DNA of 64,000 nucleotides from positions 1 through 64,000 of the forward strand of contig JARKPN010000048.1 of the NCBI GenBank assembly GCA_029975275.1, read 5' to 3'. The first letter of the stretch is position 1, and every line of letters starts with the position of its first letter. Below are positions 7,477-17,070 of the stretch, in pieces. This DNA comes from Geobacteraceae bacterium (GTDB taxonomy: Bacteria > Desulfobacterota > Desulfuromonadia > Geobacterales > Geobacteraceae). The notes under the pieces were generated by a model that worked only from the letters and a program-made list of their open reading frames with translations, was not told the DNA's origin and ran no database searches. Both the position numbers and the translations under genes were made by a program.

Positions 7477-8313
7477 ATGGGCGTCATGGACTATTTCAAG
7501 CCGGTTTCGAGCTGGACGGCGCAAAAGGTGAGGGAGTTCCTCGACAGCGCGGGCAGCGGTGAGTATAACCTGGTGGATGTCAGGCAGCCCGGGGAGTACG
7601 AGCAGGGACATCTCCCCGGGGCCAGGCTCATCCCGGTCGGACACCTTCCCGACCGGCTGAAGGAACTTGAGCCCGGCAAGACCACCATCGTATACTGCAA
7701 GGCAGGCGTGCGGAGCCGCGCGGCCGCATCGATCCTGGAACATGCCGGTTTCCGCGATGTGCACAGCATGGCAGGCGGCATGAACGCCTGGCAGGGTCTG
7801 GTGGCCGGCGGTTGCCCCGAGGCGGGCATTTCCTGGTTCGCGGAGGCCCACACCAGGGGCGAGCTGACCGCCCTTGCCTGGCTGCTGGAGGACGGGACCG
7901 GGTTGTTTTATCGGAAAATGTCCCGGACCCTGACAGACCCGGATGCCGCGGCTCTGTTCGAGGAGCTGGCGGGAGCCGAGGACCGCCATAAGGAGCTGCT
8001 CTCCACCCTCTACCGGGAGTTGACCGGCGCTGTTGGAGAGGTAGACTTCCCATCTGTCCTCGGATCATTCACAGGGGAAAAGACGATGGAAGGCGGGATG
8101 GCGCTCAACGAGGCACTGGCCTGGTCTGAAGGGAAGTCCCCCCGGGAGCTGCTGGAGCTCTCCATCTCGCTGGAATCCGGCTCGTACGACCGCTACCTGG
8201 CCATGCAGGAGCGGGTGACCGATGATTATGCGCTCAGGCTCTTCAAGACCCTTGCGGTCGAGGAGAAACGGCACCTCGACACGATAACGGCTGAGTACGA
8301 TAAGCTGATCTGA
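7477..8313 (+). CDS. Rhodanese domain fused to ferritin-like (rubrerythrin-type) domain
   Basis: 278 residues. Residues about 8-110 are a rhodanese with active-site loop VYCKAGVRSR, the cysteine carrying sulfane sulfur. Residues about 130-278 form an alpha-helical bundle of the rubrerythrin/ferritin-like type with ExxH-like helices (EELAGAEDRHKELL and LAVEEKRHLD) that can hold a di-iron centre. The start at 7477 has GGAGGAGG just ahead. The fusion suggests sulfur transfer linked to peroxide or sulfide detoxification in the cytoplasm; the exact substrate is not shown. The ZIP transporter follows after 52 bases and may be cotranscribed. Confidence 0.85.
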   Translation: MGVMDYFKPVSSWTAQKVREFLDSAGSGEYNLVDVRQPGEYEQGHLPGARLIPVGHLPDRLKELEPGKTTIVYCKAGVRSRAAASILEHAGFRDVHSMAGGMNAWQGLVAGGCPEAGISWFAEAHTRGELTALAWLLEDGTGLFYRKMSRTLTDPDAAALFEELAGAEDRHKELLSTLYRELTGAVGEVDFPSVLGSFTGEKTMEGGMALNEALAWSEGKSPRELLELSISLESGSYDRYLAMQERVTDDYALRLFKTLAVEEKRHLDTITAEYDKLI

Positions 8314-8365
8314 TACCGAACCTGGGGCAGTTCGCCATGGAACGTTGGAATAATGGAGAGGCGGT

Positions 8366-9181
8366 ATGATCGATTTCATAGGGCAGTTCAACCCCATCAG
8401 CCAGGCTTTTGTCGCCACCCTGTTTACCTGGGGAGTAACCGCGGCGGGGGCCTCGCTGGTCTTTTTTGCCAGGACCATCAACCAGAAGCTCATGGACTGC
8501 ATGCTCGGTTTCGCCGCCGGGGTGATGATAGCCGCAAGCTACTGGTCGCTGCTGGCGCCCGGCATTGAGATGGCGGAGCACCTGGGTCACATCCCATGGC
8601 TCACCGCTGTGATCGGCTTCATGGGAGGGGGGATCTTCATGCGGCTGACCGACCGGTTGCTCCCCCACCTCCATCCAACCCTGGCCATGTCCCAGCGCGA
8701 GGGAATCAAGACCTCCTGGCAGCGGAGCACCCTGCTGGTGCTCGCCATCACCCTGCACAACATCCCTGAGGGGCTGGCGGTGGGAGTCGCCTTCGGCGCC
8801 GTGGCAGCGGGTCTTCCGGCCGCCACCATAGGCGGCGCCGTGGCGCTGGCCATAGGGATCGGGCTGCAGAACTTCCCGGAAGGGACCGCGGTTTCCATGC
8901 CCCTCAGAAGAGAAGGGATGGGGCAGGGGAAGAGCTTCCTGCTGGGACAGGCCTCCGGCATGGTGGAGCCCATTGCCGGAGTGCTCGGGGCGCTGTTCGT
9001 GCTCAAGGTGCAGTACGTGCTCCCCTATGCGCTCTGCTTCGCCGCCGGGGCCATGATCTTTGTGGTGGTGGAGGAATTGGTCCCGGAATCCCAGCGCAAC
9101 TACCAGAATATCGACATTGTGACCCTGGCGACCATGGGAGGGTTTTCCGTGATGATGATCCTCGACGTGGCCCTGGGGTGA
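8366..9181 (+). CDS. ZIP-family divalent metal transporter
   Basis: 271 residues with eight probable membrane helices. It imports zinc or related divalent metals down the gradient. The two metal-site helices are intact: [11 protein letters not shown] and [11 protein letters not shown] (HNxPEG and QNxPEG). A short loop between helices 3 and 4 carries HLHPTL, a small histidine-containing segment. It resembles ZupT/GufA-type bacterial members, which are often broad-range. It has its own ribosome site and no regulator beside it. Confidence 0.9.
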   Translation: MIDFIGQFNPISQAFVATLFTWGVTAAGASLVFFARTINQKLMDCMLGFAAGVMIAASYWSLLAPGIEMAEHLGHIPWLTAVIGFMGGGIFMRLTDRLLPHLHPTLAMSQREGIKTSWQRSTLLVLAITLHNIPEGLAVGVAFGAVAAGLPAATIGGAVALAIGIGLQNFPEGTAVSMPLRREGMGQGKSFLLGQASGMVEPIAGVLGALFVLKVQYVLPYALCFAAGAMIFVVVEELVPESQRNYQNIDIVTLATMGGFSVMMILDVALG

Positions 9182-9297
9182 GCCCGACGAGTGCGCGTCC
9201 AGCAGGGGGGAAGCCCCGCTCCGCGCCCAGCCCGCTCTTCACCTCCGCCGGCGGTATGTCCCCGGCCGGAAAGCCTGTTCTCCCTAATCAGCATGGC

Positions 9298-11532
9298 TCA
9301 TTGAGCAATATCCATCTCCCGCTTCTTTTTGTAGAGGAGGCGGAGCAGGTCGTACTCGAACGGGGAACCGGTCTGGTAGTAGCGGAATGGGATGTTGTGC
9401 CGCGTGTCCACGGCGTTCATCGCAGTATAGGGGACCCCCCATTCCTTGTTGGTATCCATGTCCGTGGGTTGATAGAGGTAGAAATACTGGGCCGTGGTGT
9501 CAGCCGCCAGCCCGGTGGCGTCGCGCAGGCTGGACGGCCCGAACACCGGCAGCACGATGTACGGTCCGGGGCCTATCCCGTACCTGCCCAGGGTCTGGCC
9601 GAAGTCTTCCACACGCCTGGGGAAGCCCAGCCGGCTCGCCGGGTCCCACATCCCTCCCAGGCCCAGGGTGGTGTTGATGAGAAAACGGGTAAGGATTTGC
9701 CCTGACCTGACCGGCCTGAGCTGCAGCACGGCGTTGGCAAGGCTGCGGACATCCGAGATATTGGAGAAGATGCCCGAGATCCGGTCCTGGACAAAGTTCG
9801 GCGTGACGAATTCATACGCCCTGGTCACCGGCAGGAACAGGTATTCGTCGAACACTGCGTTGAACCGGTACAACGCCCGGTTTGCCGGCTCGATGGGATC
9901 GTACACGTCGATGATGTACGACAGGCCCGGCTTTACCGGCTCCCTGTACTGCCGTCGCGCCGCAAGGATCTCCCGGGAGCCTTTTTCCCTCCCTTGCGGT
10001 CCGGAAACCCGGGGCGGCAGAGGTTCTCCGGCCGTTGCCGCGGGTGCGGCTGCCGGACGGGGGGCTGTAAACGGGGGAGGCGTCGATTCCCCCGATTCCG
10101 GGCCGACCGGGGCAATTTCCCGCAAAAGGACCGGAGGGGGCTCGCCGGCCGCGGCAGCATCCTTGAAGACGGCCAGCAGATCGGCCACGTTCTCCCAATA
10201 GGTGAGATTGCCGCAATGGCCGCCATGCGGATAGATCCTGGCGCGAGGACCGAACAGGCCGGAGAGGTAGTCGATCTCACCCGGCGCCATGGTCACGTCG
10301 TCGGCGTTGTGAAAGAGAAACACGTTGGGGCCGGCAAGGAACGGCTCGATGCTTTTCAGGCTGAACTGGTCGATCAGCTGCTGCTCGCCCGTTCCTGGCG
10401 ACTGTTCCAGGAGGTGGGGGAGGAGCAGGTCGCGGAAATAGTCGGCAAACGTGACCAGATCCGCCACATCGAAATACCTGGTCAGTGAGTCGGTGGTGGA
10501 GAGCCGGAGGTATTTCGGCTTTATATAGCCTGCGTCGGTAAAGACGTCGGCGGTGAAGACCAGGTTGGCCATGACCAGCCGGAATGACAGCCCGATCAGC
10601 GCCGCCAGGTTCTCGTCGTTCGGCTTTCTCCCCCGGTAGAGGAAATCTCCGGTGAAGTCCACCGGTTCGTTCAGTTGATAGATGGCCGCGAACGCCTTGA
10701 ACGCCTCGTCGAAGAACTGTTGGAATTTCTCCTCGCCTCCGGGGATCTTCTTGATCATCTCATCCAGGATCCGCATGGAAGCCGTTAGGTTGACCGGCGG
10801 ATTTATCAGGAGCACGCGACCGAATTTGAACTGGCCGCGCTCCCGGTCCAGATCGCCCAGAAACGCGGCATGGACGGCCCCCAGGCTGTAGCCGGCCAGG
10901 TGGAACCCGCTGATGGCCGCGTCTTCCCGGAGGTCACGGACGACCAGTTTCATGACCCGGTAGAGGTCCCGGGCATCTTCTCCCGGATGGCCCGGAATGC
11001 CGCCGGTCGAGGCGGCCGGGATAAAGTTGGGATGGGTTGGCGAGGGGAGGGAGACCACGTGGAACCCTGCCTGGAAGAACACCTTTTGCAGGAATTCGTT
11101 CTTGGGTTCGCTGTATCCTGCCCCCAGTCCCGGGACAAGGAAAATGAGGGGCGCTTCCTTGCTCTGCAGCGCGACGGAATAACGCAGCTTCCTGCCGTAC
11201 CAGAGGATATCCGGAACCTGCCTGTCCTCGAACACGGTAAGCTCACGCTCGCTGGCTGCGATTCTCCCCGGCACCTTGGCCCTCAATTCGCCGGGCGTGC
11301 CGATAACGGTCGCCACGTAGGGATCGGCATACGGATACCCGTAGCTATCCTCCGGGGCCTGCGCCAGGGCGGCCGGCGCGATCCAATGGAGAGCCAACGC
11401 CGCGAGCATGGTCCCGAGCGCCGCCGCGAGACGTGCCGCCCGGACCCCTTTTCTGAAATTGCATGCGTATCGGTGAAGACCGCTGACTGCCGACACGGCA
11501 TCTTTCCCTGAACGGAAATCCGTAACGCTCAT
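9298..11532 (-). CDS. Alpha/beta hydrolase fused to MlaA (VacJ) lipid-transport domain
   Basis: 744 residues from the ATG with AGGAGG eight bases ahead (a longer frame to 11559 is weaker). An N-terminal export signal ends near APAALAQA. Residues about 90-470 form an alpha/beta hydrolase with nucleophile elbow HLAGYSLGAVHAA and C-terminal histidine PHGGHCGN. After a Pro/Ala linker, residues about 535-740 are MlaA: VYDPIEPANRALYRFN, RFLINTTLGLGGMWDPA and the tail helix region. MlaA pulls mislocalised phospholipid from the outer-membrane outer leaflet. Joined to a lipase-like enzyme it may remove and cleave the lipid. MlaA alone is normally a lipoprotein of about 250 residues; here no lipobox is seen. 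The DUF748 gene lies 34 bases upstream. Confidence 0.88.
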   Translation of the reverse strand: MSVTDFRSGKDAVSAVSGLHRYACNFRKGVRAARLAAALGTMLAALALHWIAPAALAQAPEDSYGYPYADPYVATVIGTPGELRAKVPGRIAASERELTVFEDRQVPDILWYGRKLRYSVALQSKEAPLIFLVPGLGAGYSEPKNEFLQKVFFQAGFHVVSLPSPTHPNFIPAASTGGIPGHPGEDARDLYRVMKLVVRDLREDAAISGFHLAGYSLGAVHAAFLGDLDRERGQFKFGRVLLINPPVNLTASMRILDEMIKKIPGGEEKFQQFFDEAFKAFAAIYQLNEPVDFTGDFLYRGRKPNDENLAALIGLSFRLVMANLVFTADVFTDAGYIKPKYLRLSTTDSLTRYFDVADLVTFADYFRDLLLPHLLEQSPGTGEQQLIDQFSLKSIEPFLAGPNVFLFHNADDVTMAPGEIDYLSGLFGPRARIYPHGGHCGNLTYWENVADLLAVFKDAAAAGEPPPVLLREIAPVGPESGESTPPPFTAPRPAAAPAATAGEPLPPRVSGPQGREKGSREILAARRQYREPVKPGLSYIIDVYDPIEPANRALYRFNAVFDEYLFLPVTRAYEFVTPNFVQDRISGIFSNISDVRSLANAVLQLRPVRSGQILTRFLINTTLGLGGMWDPASRLGFPRRVEDFGQTLGRYGIGPGPYIVLPVFGPSSLRDATGLAADTTAQYFYLYQPTDMDTNKEWGVPYTAMNAVDTRHNIPFRYYQTGSPFEYDLLRLLYKKKREMDIAQ

Positions 11533-11566
11533 ATGGGCTGCCTCCTGACACCGTCCCATTGCCAGG

Positions 11567-13192
11567 CTAACGTTGCCGCAAACGGGAAACCTCTTTATCG
11601 AAACCGGGAAGGATCGCCTTGAAAAAGGCGTTCTGTATCAGCCGGCCGACTATCTGCCAGGTACTTACCTGGGGTTCATGTACCTGACCGGAGATCTCGG
11701 CCTTCGTAGCGACCTCGCCGGTCTCCCCACTCTCAAGAAATTTGGCGATCCCGCCGACCATTATCTCGTACATCTGGCGGAACAGGCCTTTCTCCCTGTC
11801 AGTGCGCCTGTCATACACCTTGATATCCCTGAAGAACGGCTTGACGTAACCGGATACGGCGTCGTCCTTGATATGCAGCTCCGAATAGAATGAAAAATAA
11901 CCGCCTGTTACGTCGAAATTGCCGTAGGCGCGAAGCAGGTCGTTCATATCCTTCATCCGGGTATCCTCTATCCTGATGTCGAGATCGAGAACAGGTTCCT
12001 TGGCTCCCGGCCTGAAACGGGAGGTCACACTGGTCGCCCCGCTTCCCATGAATTTCCCCCGCAGCCGGGCTTCGGCCGGTCCGAGCGTACCGCGATTCGA
12101 GAGGTTGGTCAGCAGGAGATCCGCATCGGTCAGGAACACCCGGTACGGGTGGGCGGCCCCCTCGTTCACCATGCCGACCGTAGATTCGCTCAACCTGAGC
12201 CGGTCGAGGCGGACCAGCATCCTGGATTTTCCCAGCTTCCTTGCCGCCTCGCCGACCTTTTCGGCGCGTCTCTTCTCCGCGGCGGCGGTGCGGGAGGTAT
12301 GTTTGTAGTGGATCTCCAACCCCCTGATCGTCATCTCGGAGATCCTGGCGGTCTTGGTGTTGGGGGCGTACTCCACTTCACCCACGGCGGAGAAGAGACC
12401 GTTGCGCAGGGTGAGATTCGACCTGGCCACAACGGGCGCGAAGAAATCGAGGGGCACTTTCTCCAGCCTGAATACCGCATTTGCCCCGGGATACGGCTCG
12501 GCCAGGAAGTTGGCCCTGCCGGCGACAACCCCGTGCCCGGTCCCGAAGATGTCGGTTTCCATGTGAAAGGAGGACGGGTATACGTTGTCCGGCAAACGGA
12601 TGTTGCGGATATTGCCAGCCTGCAGATTCACGCGACTCAACCTCAGAGGTTTCTTCGGATCCTGGTCGATATAGCTGAGCTCGCCGTCGTTAATCTTCAG
12701 CAGGTTGATTTTGAGGGGATAGATATCCTCCACTGCCTGCTGCCAGCCGCGTTTTTTGAGCGGCACTTTGCCGGCGGCCTCGGCGCGCAGTTGCTGCAGG
12801 TTTATGTTGAGCTTCGGCCGGTCGAGCCTGAATTCGGCTACCAACCGCCGGGAAAAGATCTCGCGCCAGTGTATGCCCGCGCGGATGACCGGGAATACCA
12901 CGACCGGTGGATCCGGGTGCGCATCCTGGAGAACGGTCAGACCCCTCAGGGTCATGGTCAGCCCGACCAATTGGAAATGGGCCGACGGCAGGCGTACGGA
13001 GTAGCCTTTCAGGTCCCGATTCAGCTTGTTTTCCGTGTATCTGCGAAGCGGTTCGTCGAGAAAGTAGGAAGCAATGAACAGAACAGCGATGATTGCCGCA
13101 AGTGCGCCTGTTGTCCAGAGAAATACCTTTGGCAAGGAGCAATGGGTGAATCTTGCCAAAAAGCGCGGCTTCCCGCTCTCAGGTCGGTTCAT
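11567..13192 (-). CDS. DUF748/AsmA-like envelope protein
   Basis: 541 residues: one N-terminal membrane helix (VFLWTTGALAAIIAVLFIAS) followed by a long periplasmic beta-rich part. AsmA-like repeats are seen, such as LKINLLKINDGELSYID and LDLDIRIEDTRMKDMNDLL. AsmA/DUF748 proteins form long grooves bridging the periplasm and are linked to lipid movement. Its position in the same operon as the hydrolase-MlaA fusion supports an envelope-lipid role. Ribosome site AAGGAG is seven bases from the ATG. A fragment of a second, related gene lies at 15205-15395. Confidence 0.85.
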   Translation of the reverse strand: MNRPESGKPRFLARFTHCSLPKVFLWTTGALAAIIAVLFIASYFLDEPLRRYTENKLNRDLKGYSVRLPSAHFQLVGLTMTLRGLTVLQDAHPDPPVVVFPVIRAGIHWREIFSRRLVAEFRLDRPKLNINLQQLRAEAAGKVPLKKRGWQQAVEDIYPLKINLLKINDGELSYIDQDPKKPLRLSRVNLQAGNIRNIRLPDNVYPSSFHMETDIFGTGHGVVAGRANFLAEPYPGANAVFRLEKVPLDFFAPVVARSNLTLRNGLFSAVGEVEYAPNTKTARISEMTIRGLEIHYKHTSRTAAAEKRRAEKVGEAARKLGKSRMLVRLDRLRLSESTVGMVNEGAAHPYRVFLTDADLLLTNLSNRGTLGPAEARLRGKFMGSGATSVTSRFRPGAKEPVLDLDIRIEDTRMKDMNDLLRAYGNFDVTGGYFSFYSELHIKDDAVSGYVKPFFRDIKVYDRRTDREKGLFRQMYEIMVGGIAKFLESGETGEVATKAEISGQVHEPQVSTWQIVGRLIQNAFFKAILPGFDKEVSRLRQR

Positions 13193-13342
13193 TTATTCAA
13201 CTCCTTATCTTTCTTCTCTGTTGCCGCCCCCTTGCCCGCCATTCCTCCTGTAATGCGTCTCGGAATAAGGCCGCCGTTTCGACTGAAAGGAGAAATCTTG
13301 ATTACATGATACACTCATCTCCTTTCAAATCCCGAATATTTT

Positions 13343-15124
13343 TTAATGTAATGGCCACACCACCGGCACGAGAATGATCGCTACCAGGTAAATCAGAACC
13401 GTCAAGGGCCAGCCAAGCTTGAAGAATTCGACAAACCGGTAGCGCCCCGGCCCGTACACCATCACGCAGGCAGGCTCCAAAGGCGTAAGATAGGAGGTAC
13501 TGGCGGCTATGGCGATCATCATGGCGAATGTACGCGGGTTCAGGCCGGATTGCAGTGCGGTCGCGATGGCCACGGGCAACACGACAACCGCGGCAGCCTG
13601 ATTGGACATGGGTTGGGTCAGCAACACCGTCAGGACAAAGAAGCCGGTGAGCAGCCACAGCGGGCTGGCGTTTCCCGCGGCGGATACGATGAGAATTGCC
13701 AGGTAATCCGCGGCGCCGGTTTCCCGCATGGCAAGCCCCAGTCCCAACATTGAACCAATGAGGATGATAACCCTCCATTCGATCTTCTCATATGCCTCCT
13801 CCGGCGTGATGCAGCGCGTCAGGAACACCATCAGTGCACCGAGCATCGCGGCGATGGGCAATGTCATCACCTGGAATGAGGTCAACACCAGCACCGCCAC
13901 AAAAATCGCGATCGCCAGCGGAGCATGCCTGCGTTTCGTACGGGCCTTTTCCATCGGCTCTATGGAACCAAGAATATGAAGCGTTCCCTCGTCACGCAAT
14001 TGCGAGATCGATTCTTTGCGCCCCTGCAGCAACAGGACATCACCCAGATCGAGGGGTTCCCGGCTGATTCTGCGCACGATATTGACCCCCCGACGGTTAA
14101 GGCCCAGCACGAGCAGATCATACCGTTGGCGGAAACGGCATTTTTCCAGTGTCCGCCCGATCAACGGCGATCCGGGCAGGATTATCGCTTCGGCCATACC
14201 CATCTCGCTGTCCGTCAGGTTGTGATCGGATAAAGTCACGTCGGCATTGATGTCCAGGCCGGTGGTGTCCTTTAGCTTGACGATATCACTCTGGCTGCCT
14301 TCCACGAGCAGGATGTCGCCCTCCCGCAGTGGCTGGTTGTAGTGCGGCGTCAGTTTTTTATTATCGCGTTCCACGCTCAAGACCCAGAGCCCGTACCTCT
14401 CGCCAAATCGGGCTTCAACCAGTGTCTTGCCCACAAGCTTGGAATTGTTCAGGATGATGACTTCACAGAGATAAGGTCGAACGCCGAATTGTTCGGTCAA
14501 GTCGTCTTCTTCGCTGTGGTCGGGAATCCAGCGCCGGGCGAAGTACAGGTAGATCAAACCCACCGCCATGATGGTCAGGCCGACGGGTGCCGGCTCGAAC
14601 ATGCCCATGGGCGCCATGTTATGGTCGGTCATCATACCGCTGACAATCATGTTGGTGGAGGTGCTCACCAGAGTCACCGAGCTGGCCAGAATCGAGGAAA
14701 ACGCCAGGGGCAGCAGCAGCCTGGAGGCGCTGACGCCGATGTTTTTCGCAACCCCGAACACGATCGGCAGAAAGAACGCCGTCGAAGCCGTGTTGCTGAT
14801 GAAAGTGCTGAGAGCCGCCGCCGAGATCATTACCGTCAGTAATAGCCGGTTTGAGGAAGGGTCCGCTTTGCTGAGCACGGCGCGGCCCACCATGTCCACC
14901 ACTCCCGTTCGCTGCAGCGCCGCCGTCAGTATCAGCAGGCCAAGGATCATAATCACCGCGTCGCTGCTGAAACCATCAAACGCCTTGTTCATCGGCAGCA
15001 GCCCCGTGAACACCAGAGTCAACAGGACCCCCAGCGCGGTTACGTCCGACGAGACGCGTTCCCACCAGAAAAGGCAAACGGCAATGACCAAAATGGCCAG
15101 TAACAGAGCAATCTGCGGCGTCAT
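13343..15124 (-). CDS. SLC13-type permease with two TrkA-C domains
   Basis: 593 residues. About five N-terminal helices (WWERVSSDVTALGVLLTLVF, then a SNTASTAFFLP loop) and about six C-terminal helices flank a cytoplasmic insert of two TrkA-C (RCK-C) domains, residues about 210-375, each starting with EVIILNNSKLVGKTL or EAIILPGSPLIGRTL. This is the usual architecture of the bacterial DASS/SLC13 subgroup transporting sulfate or dicarboxylates with sodium. The SNT and TQPMSNQAAA motifs are the paired re-entrant loops. The substrate cannot be read from sequence. A 9-bp stem (GAAAGGAGA/TCTCCTTTC, 13285-13326) stands between this gene and the DUF748 gene. Confidence 0.87.
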   Translation of the reverse strand: MTPQIALLLAILVIAVCLFWWERVSSDVTALGVLLTLVFTGLLPMNKAFDGFSSDAVIMILGLLILTAALQRTGVVDMVGRAVLSKADPSSNRLLLTVMISAAALSTFISNTASTAFFLPIVFGVAKNIGVSASRLLLPLAFSSILASSVTLVSTSTNMIVSGMMTDHNMAPMGMFEPAPVGLTIMAVGLIYLYFARRWIPDHSEEDDLTEQFGVRPYLCEVIILNNSKLVGKTLVEARFGERYGLWVLSVERDNKKLTPHYNQPLREGDILLVEGSQSDIVKLKDTTGLDINADVTLSDHNLTDSEMGMAEAIILPGSPLIGRTLEKCRFRQRYDLLVLGLNRRGVNIVRRISREPLDLGDVLLLQGRKESISQLRDEGTLHILGSIEPMEKARTKRRHAPLAIAIFVAVLVLTSFQVMTLPIAAMLGALMVFLTRCITPEEAYEKIEWRVIILIGSMLGLGLAMRETGAADYLAILIVSAAGNASPLWLLTGFFVLTVLLTQPMSNQAAAVVVLPVAIATALQSGLNPRTFAMMIAIAASTSYLTPLEPACVMVYGPGRYRFVEFFKLGWPLTVLIYLVAIILVPVVWPLH

Positions 15125-15204
15125 GGCGGCTCCAATGGCAAAATCTGACTCTGACCGCCGGAGAGCCTTCCGCTCCCGGTTGGTGATTGATCGTGCCTCG
15201 GTAT

Positions 15205-15395
15205 CTGAGCCATAGGAAAAACTTTTCCAGGCCGAACCGTCCCTTTATACCGGGGTACGGCTTGGCCTGGAAATTGGCCTTGCCGTCGACTGCTCCCTGT
15301 CCGGTGCCGGAGATAACGGTTTCCAGATGGGAAGAGGACGGATATACCTTCTCCGCGAGACGGATATTGCGGATGTTGCTTGCATGCCGTCCTGC
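15205..15395 (-). pseudogene. Relic of a second DUF748 gene
   Basis: In one minus-strand frame this stretch encodes SNIRNIRLAEKVYPSSSHLE, then SGTGQGAVDGKANFQAKPYP and GRFGLEKF. These align in order with residues about 190-250 of the intact DUF748 protein (AGNIRNIRLPDNVYPSSFHM, GTGHGVVAGRANFLAEPYPG). No start, no other part of the gene and no full frame remain. It is therefore an internal fragment of a paralogue, left between the SLC13 gene and the coiled-coil gene. Confidence 0.75.
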
Positions 15396-15401
15396 AGTTG
15401 A

Positions 15402-15794
15402 TCATGTTTTCTTGAAATGGGCCTTCATCTTCTCATACTGCCTGTCCAAATCCTTCATGGCCGCGTCCATTTCGGCCTTTACCTTTTCCCAGGTTTCGGC
15501 GCTCGCCGCCTTGAGTTCTTTCATCTTCTTTTTTGCCGCCTCCTGCTTCTTCTTCATCACCTTCATTTCCTGGTCGAACTTTACCTTCGCCTCATCCTTC
15601 AGATCGGCGGCCTTGGCCTTCAACTCCTCCATTTTCCCCTTGAACTCATTGAGCTTTGCCTCGGCCGTTTTCTGGTACCCTTCCTTCTGGGTCCCGTAAG
15701 TTTCGGTCCGTCCCTTTTGCTCGTCGGCGTAAGTCGCAAGGGAACCGACAAACAGGAAGCACATCAATGCCATGACTATCCATAAGCGTCTCAT
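15402..15794 (-). CDS. Exported coiled-coil protein
   Basis: 130 residues with a signal peptide (LWIVMALMCFLFVGSLATYA, cleavage near residue 23) and then an almost wholly charged alpha helix rich in Lys, Glu and Ala with heptad spacing (LNEFKGKMEELKAKAADLKD). It has no cysteine or enzyme motif. A periplasmic coiled-coil spacer or stress protein is the best description; the family is not identified. It is followed by the DUF748 relic and preceded by the DUF2231 pair. Confidence 0.75.
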   Translation of the reverse strand: MRRLWIVMALMCFLFVGSLATYADEQKGRTETYGTQKEGYQKTAEAKLNEFKGKMEELKAKAADLKDEAKVKFDQEMKVMKKKQEAAKKKMKELKAASAETWEKVKAEMDAAMKDLDRQYEKMKAHFKKT

Positions 15795-15854
15795 TTTCCA
15801 TCTCCTTATCCCGGGTGAATACCCGATAAGTTTTCTATTTATCCAGCAGGCTTC

Positions 15855-16298
15855 TCACGAATTCCGCTCGCCGCCCGTCTCGACGGCCGCGCCGTGCACA
15901 TAGACCATTTCCCCTCCGAGCCATCCCGACACGGCCAGCAACAGAACGGCGACGACGGAGAGCAGAATCGGTCCGGTTGTTGCCCCTCCGTGCCGTCGCC
16001 AGAGAAAATCGATGACATAGAGAACCGTCACCAGAAGATTAATCCCCATATGCCAAATACCTATCCTTTTCACCTGAGACGGTTTCATGGTGAACAGATC
16101 GACAAATCCGGGCAACGCAGCGATCAGCGCGGCCAGGATCCCCCCCGCCATGGTATACAGCGCGAAAATGTCCCACATCCCCTTCCCCTTGAAAAGCATG
16201 AAGACGTCGCAGATCAGGGAGAGGACCCACCATCCTATCGGAAAAGAAATCAGCATTGGATGGAGCGGGTGTCCTGCTATGGAGGCGGAGTTTCTCAT
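15855..16298 (-). CDS. DUF2231-type membrane protein
   Basis: 147 residues, four membrane helices. The start HPLHPMLISFPIGWWVLSLI is the DUF2231 signature (GHPLHPxLVxFPIG). The remaining helices carry ALIAALPGFVDLF and a loop histidine GIWHMGINLL. Some relatives sit beside cytochromes, and a heme-linked role has been suggested for the family, but nothing here proves it. Its ATG overlaps the stop of the upstream gene (16295-16298), so the two are coupled. Confidence 0.8.
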   Translation of the reverse strand: MRNSASIAGHPLHPMLISFPIGWWVLSLICDVFMLFKGKGMWDIFALYTMAGGILAALIAALPGFVDLFTMKPSQVKRIGIWHMGINLLVTVLYVIDFLWRRHGGATTGPILLSVVAVLLLAVSGWLGGEMVYVHGAAVETGGERNS

Positions 16299-16645
16299 AT
16301 CAACTGAAAAATCCCCATCAGCAGGATTACGAAGGAAACTACGGCAACCGTGCCGTGGGTGAGCATCAGGGGGATCGACAGAGGCCTTTTGTTCACGTGG
16401 TAAACAAAGAGAAGGGTGATACCGGCGATGAACGCAATGACAAATCCGATCAGCGCTGCCCCAGCCATAGCGGGTGCGGTTCTGCCTGCAACCGTCATCA
16501 TGAGCGTGACGAGTCCTGCCGCCGCCGCGATTCCGTGCGGGATGACGATCCAAAGGGGAGGAAACTCCCTGCCGCTGAGCCGCATGGCTGCCATGGCCGC
16601 TCCGCCAAGCGCCGTAATCGCGAAAAGAACAGCTGCCGCAACCAT
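16295..16645 (-). CDS. Small membrane protein, partner of DUF2231
   Basis: 116 residues with four predicted helices (AAAVLFAITALGGAAMAAMR, HGIAAAAGLVTLMMTVAG, FVIAFIAGITLLFVYHV, and a C-terminal one). Histidines in helix positions (PHGIAAA, MLTHGTVAVV) could bind heme, but this is speculation. Start at 16645 has AAGGAG close ahead; the frame extends to 16744 without similarity. It overlaps the DUF2231 gene by four bases, and the two probably form one complex. The family is not recognised. Confidence 0.7.
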   Translation of the reverse strand: MVAAAVLFAITALGGAAMAAMRLSGREFPPLWIVIPHGIAAAAGLVTLMMTVAGRTAPAMAGAALIGFVIAFIAGITLLFVYHVNKRPLSIPLMLTHGTVAVVSFVILLMGIFQLI

Positions 16646-16840
16646 TGAAAACTCCTTTGGGTTATTCGCTAATTTCCCACTGCTGTTTGAATTATAGCTC
16701 CTAATCGGATCGATGGAAGGGTAGGGATGAAAACCAGGGGGCAACCATACAATTATTTTCGTATATAATGATTACTGAATAACTGTGAGGTTTCCGGCCG
16801 CCGGTCGTTAACGGGGAAACCGTGGGGAAAGGGGCATATC

Positions 16841-16993
16841 ATGATAACCATTCTTCTCATAATCTTGATCATTCTGCTCATCGGATCTCTGCCCAGATGG
16901 CCTTACAGCGCGGGATGGGGCTACTATCCAAGCGGAGGTCTGGGACTCATTGTTTTGATACTGATCCTGTTGCTGCTGTTGGGGCTTATCTGA
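16841..16993 (+). CDS. DUF3309-type small membrane protein (50 aa)
   Basis: The short protein reads as two hydrophobic helices joined by a conserved hinge SLPRWPYSAGWGYYPSGG, the exact pattern of DUF3309 (about 50 residues). It starts at an ATG preceded by GAAAGGGGCATATC. Members are widespread in Proteobacteria, often near stress genes, and have no known function. Confidence 0.8.
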   Translation: MITILLIILIILLIGSLPRWPYSAGWGYYPSGGLGLIVLILILLLLLGLI

Positions 16994-17070
16994 GGCGGAT
17001 CCGAGACAAGACCTCTTTGTTCAGGCCGGTGCGGCCCATCTCTAAGTCGCACGCTTTTGTTACGGTCACT

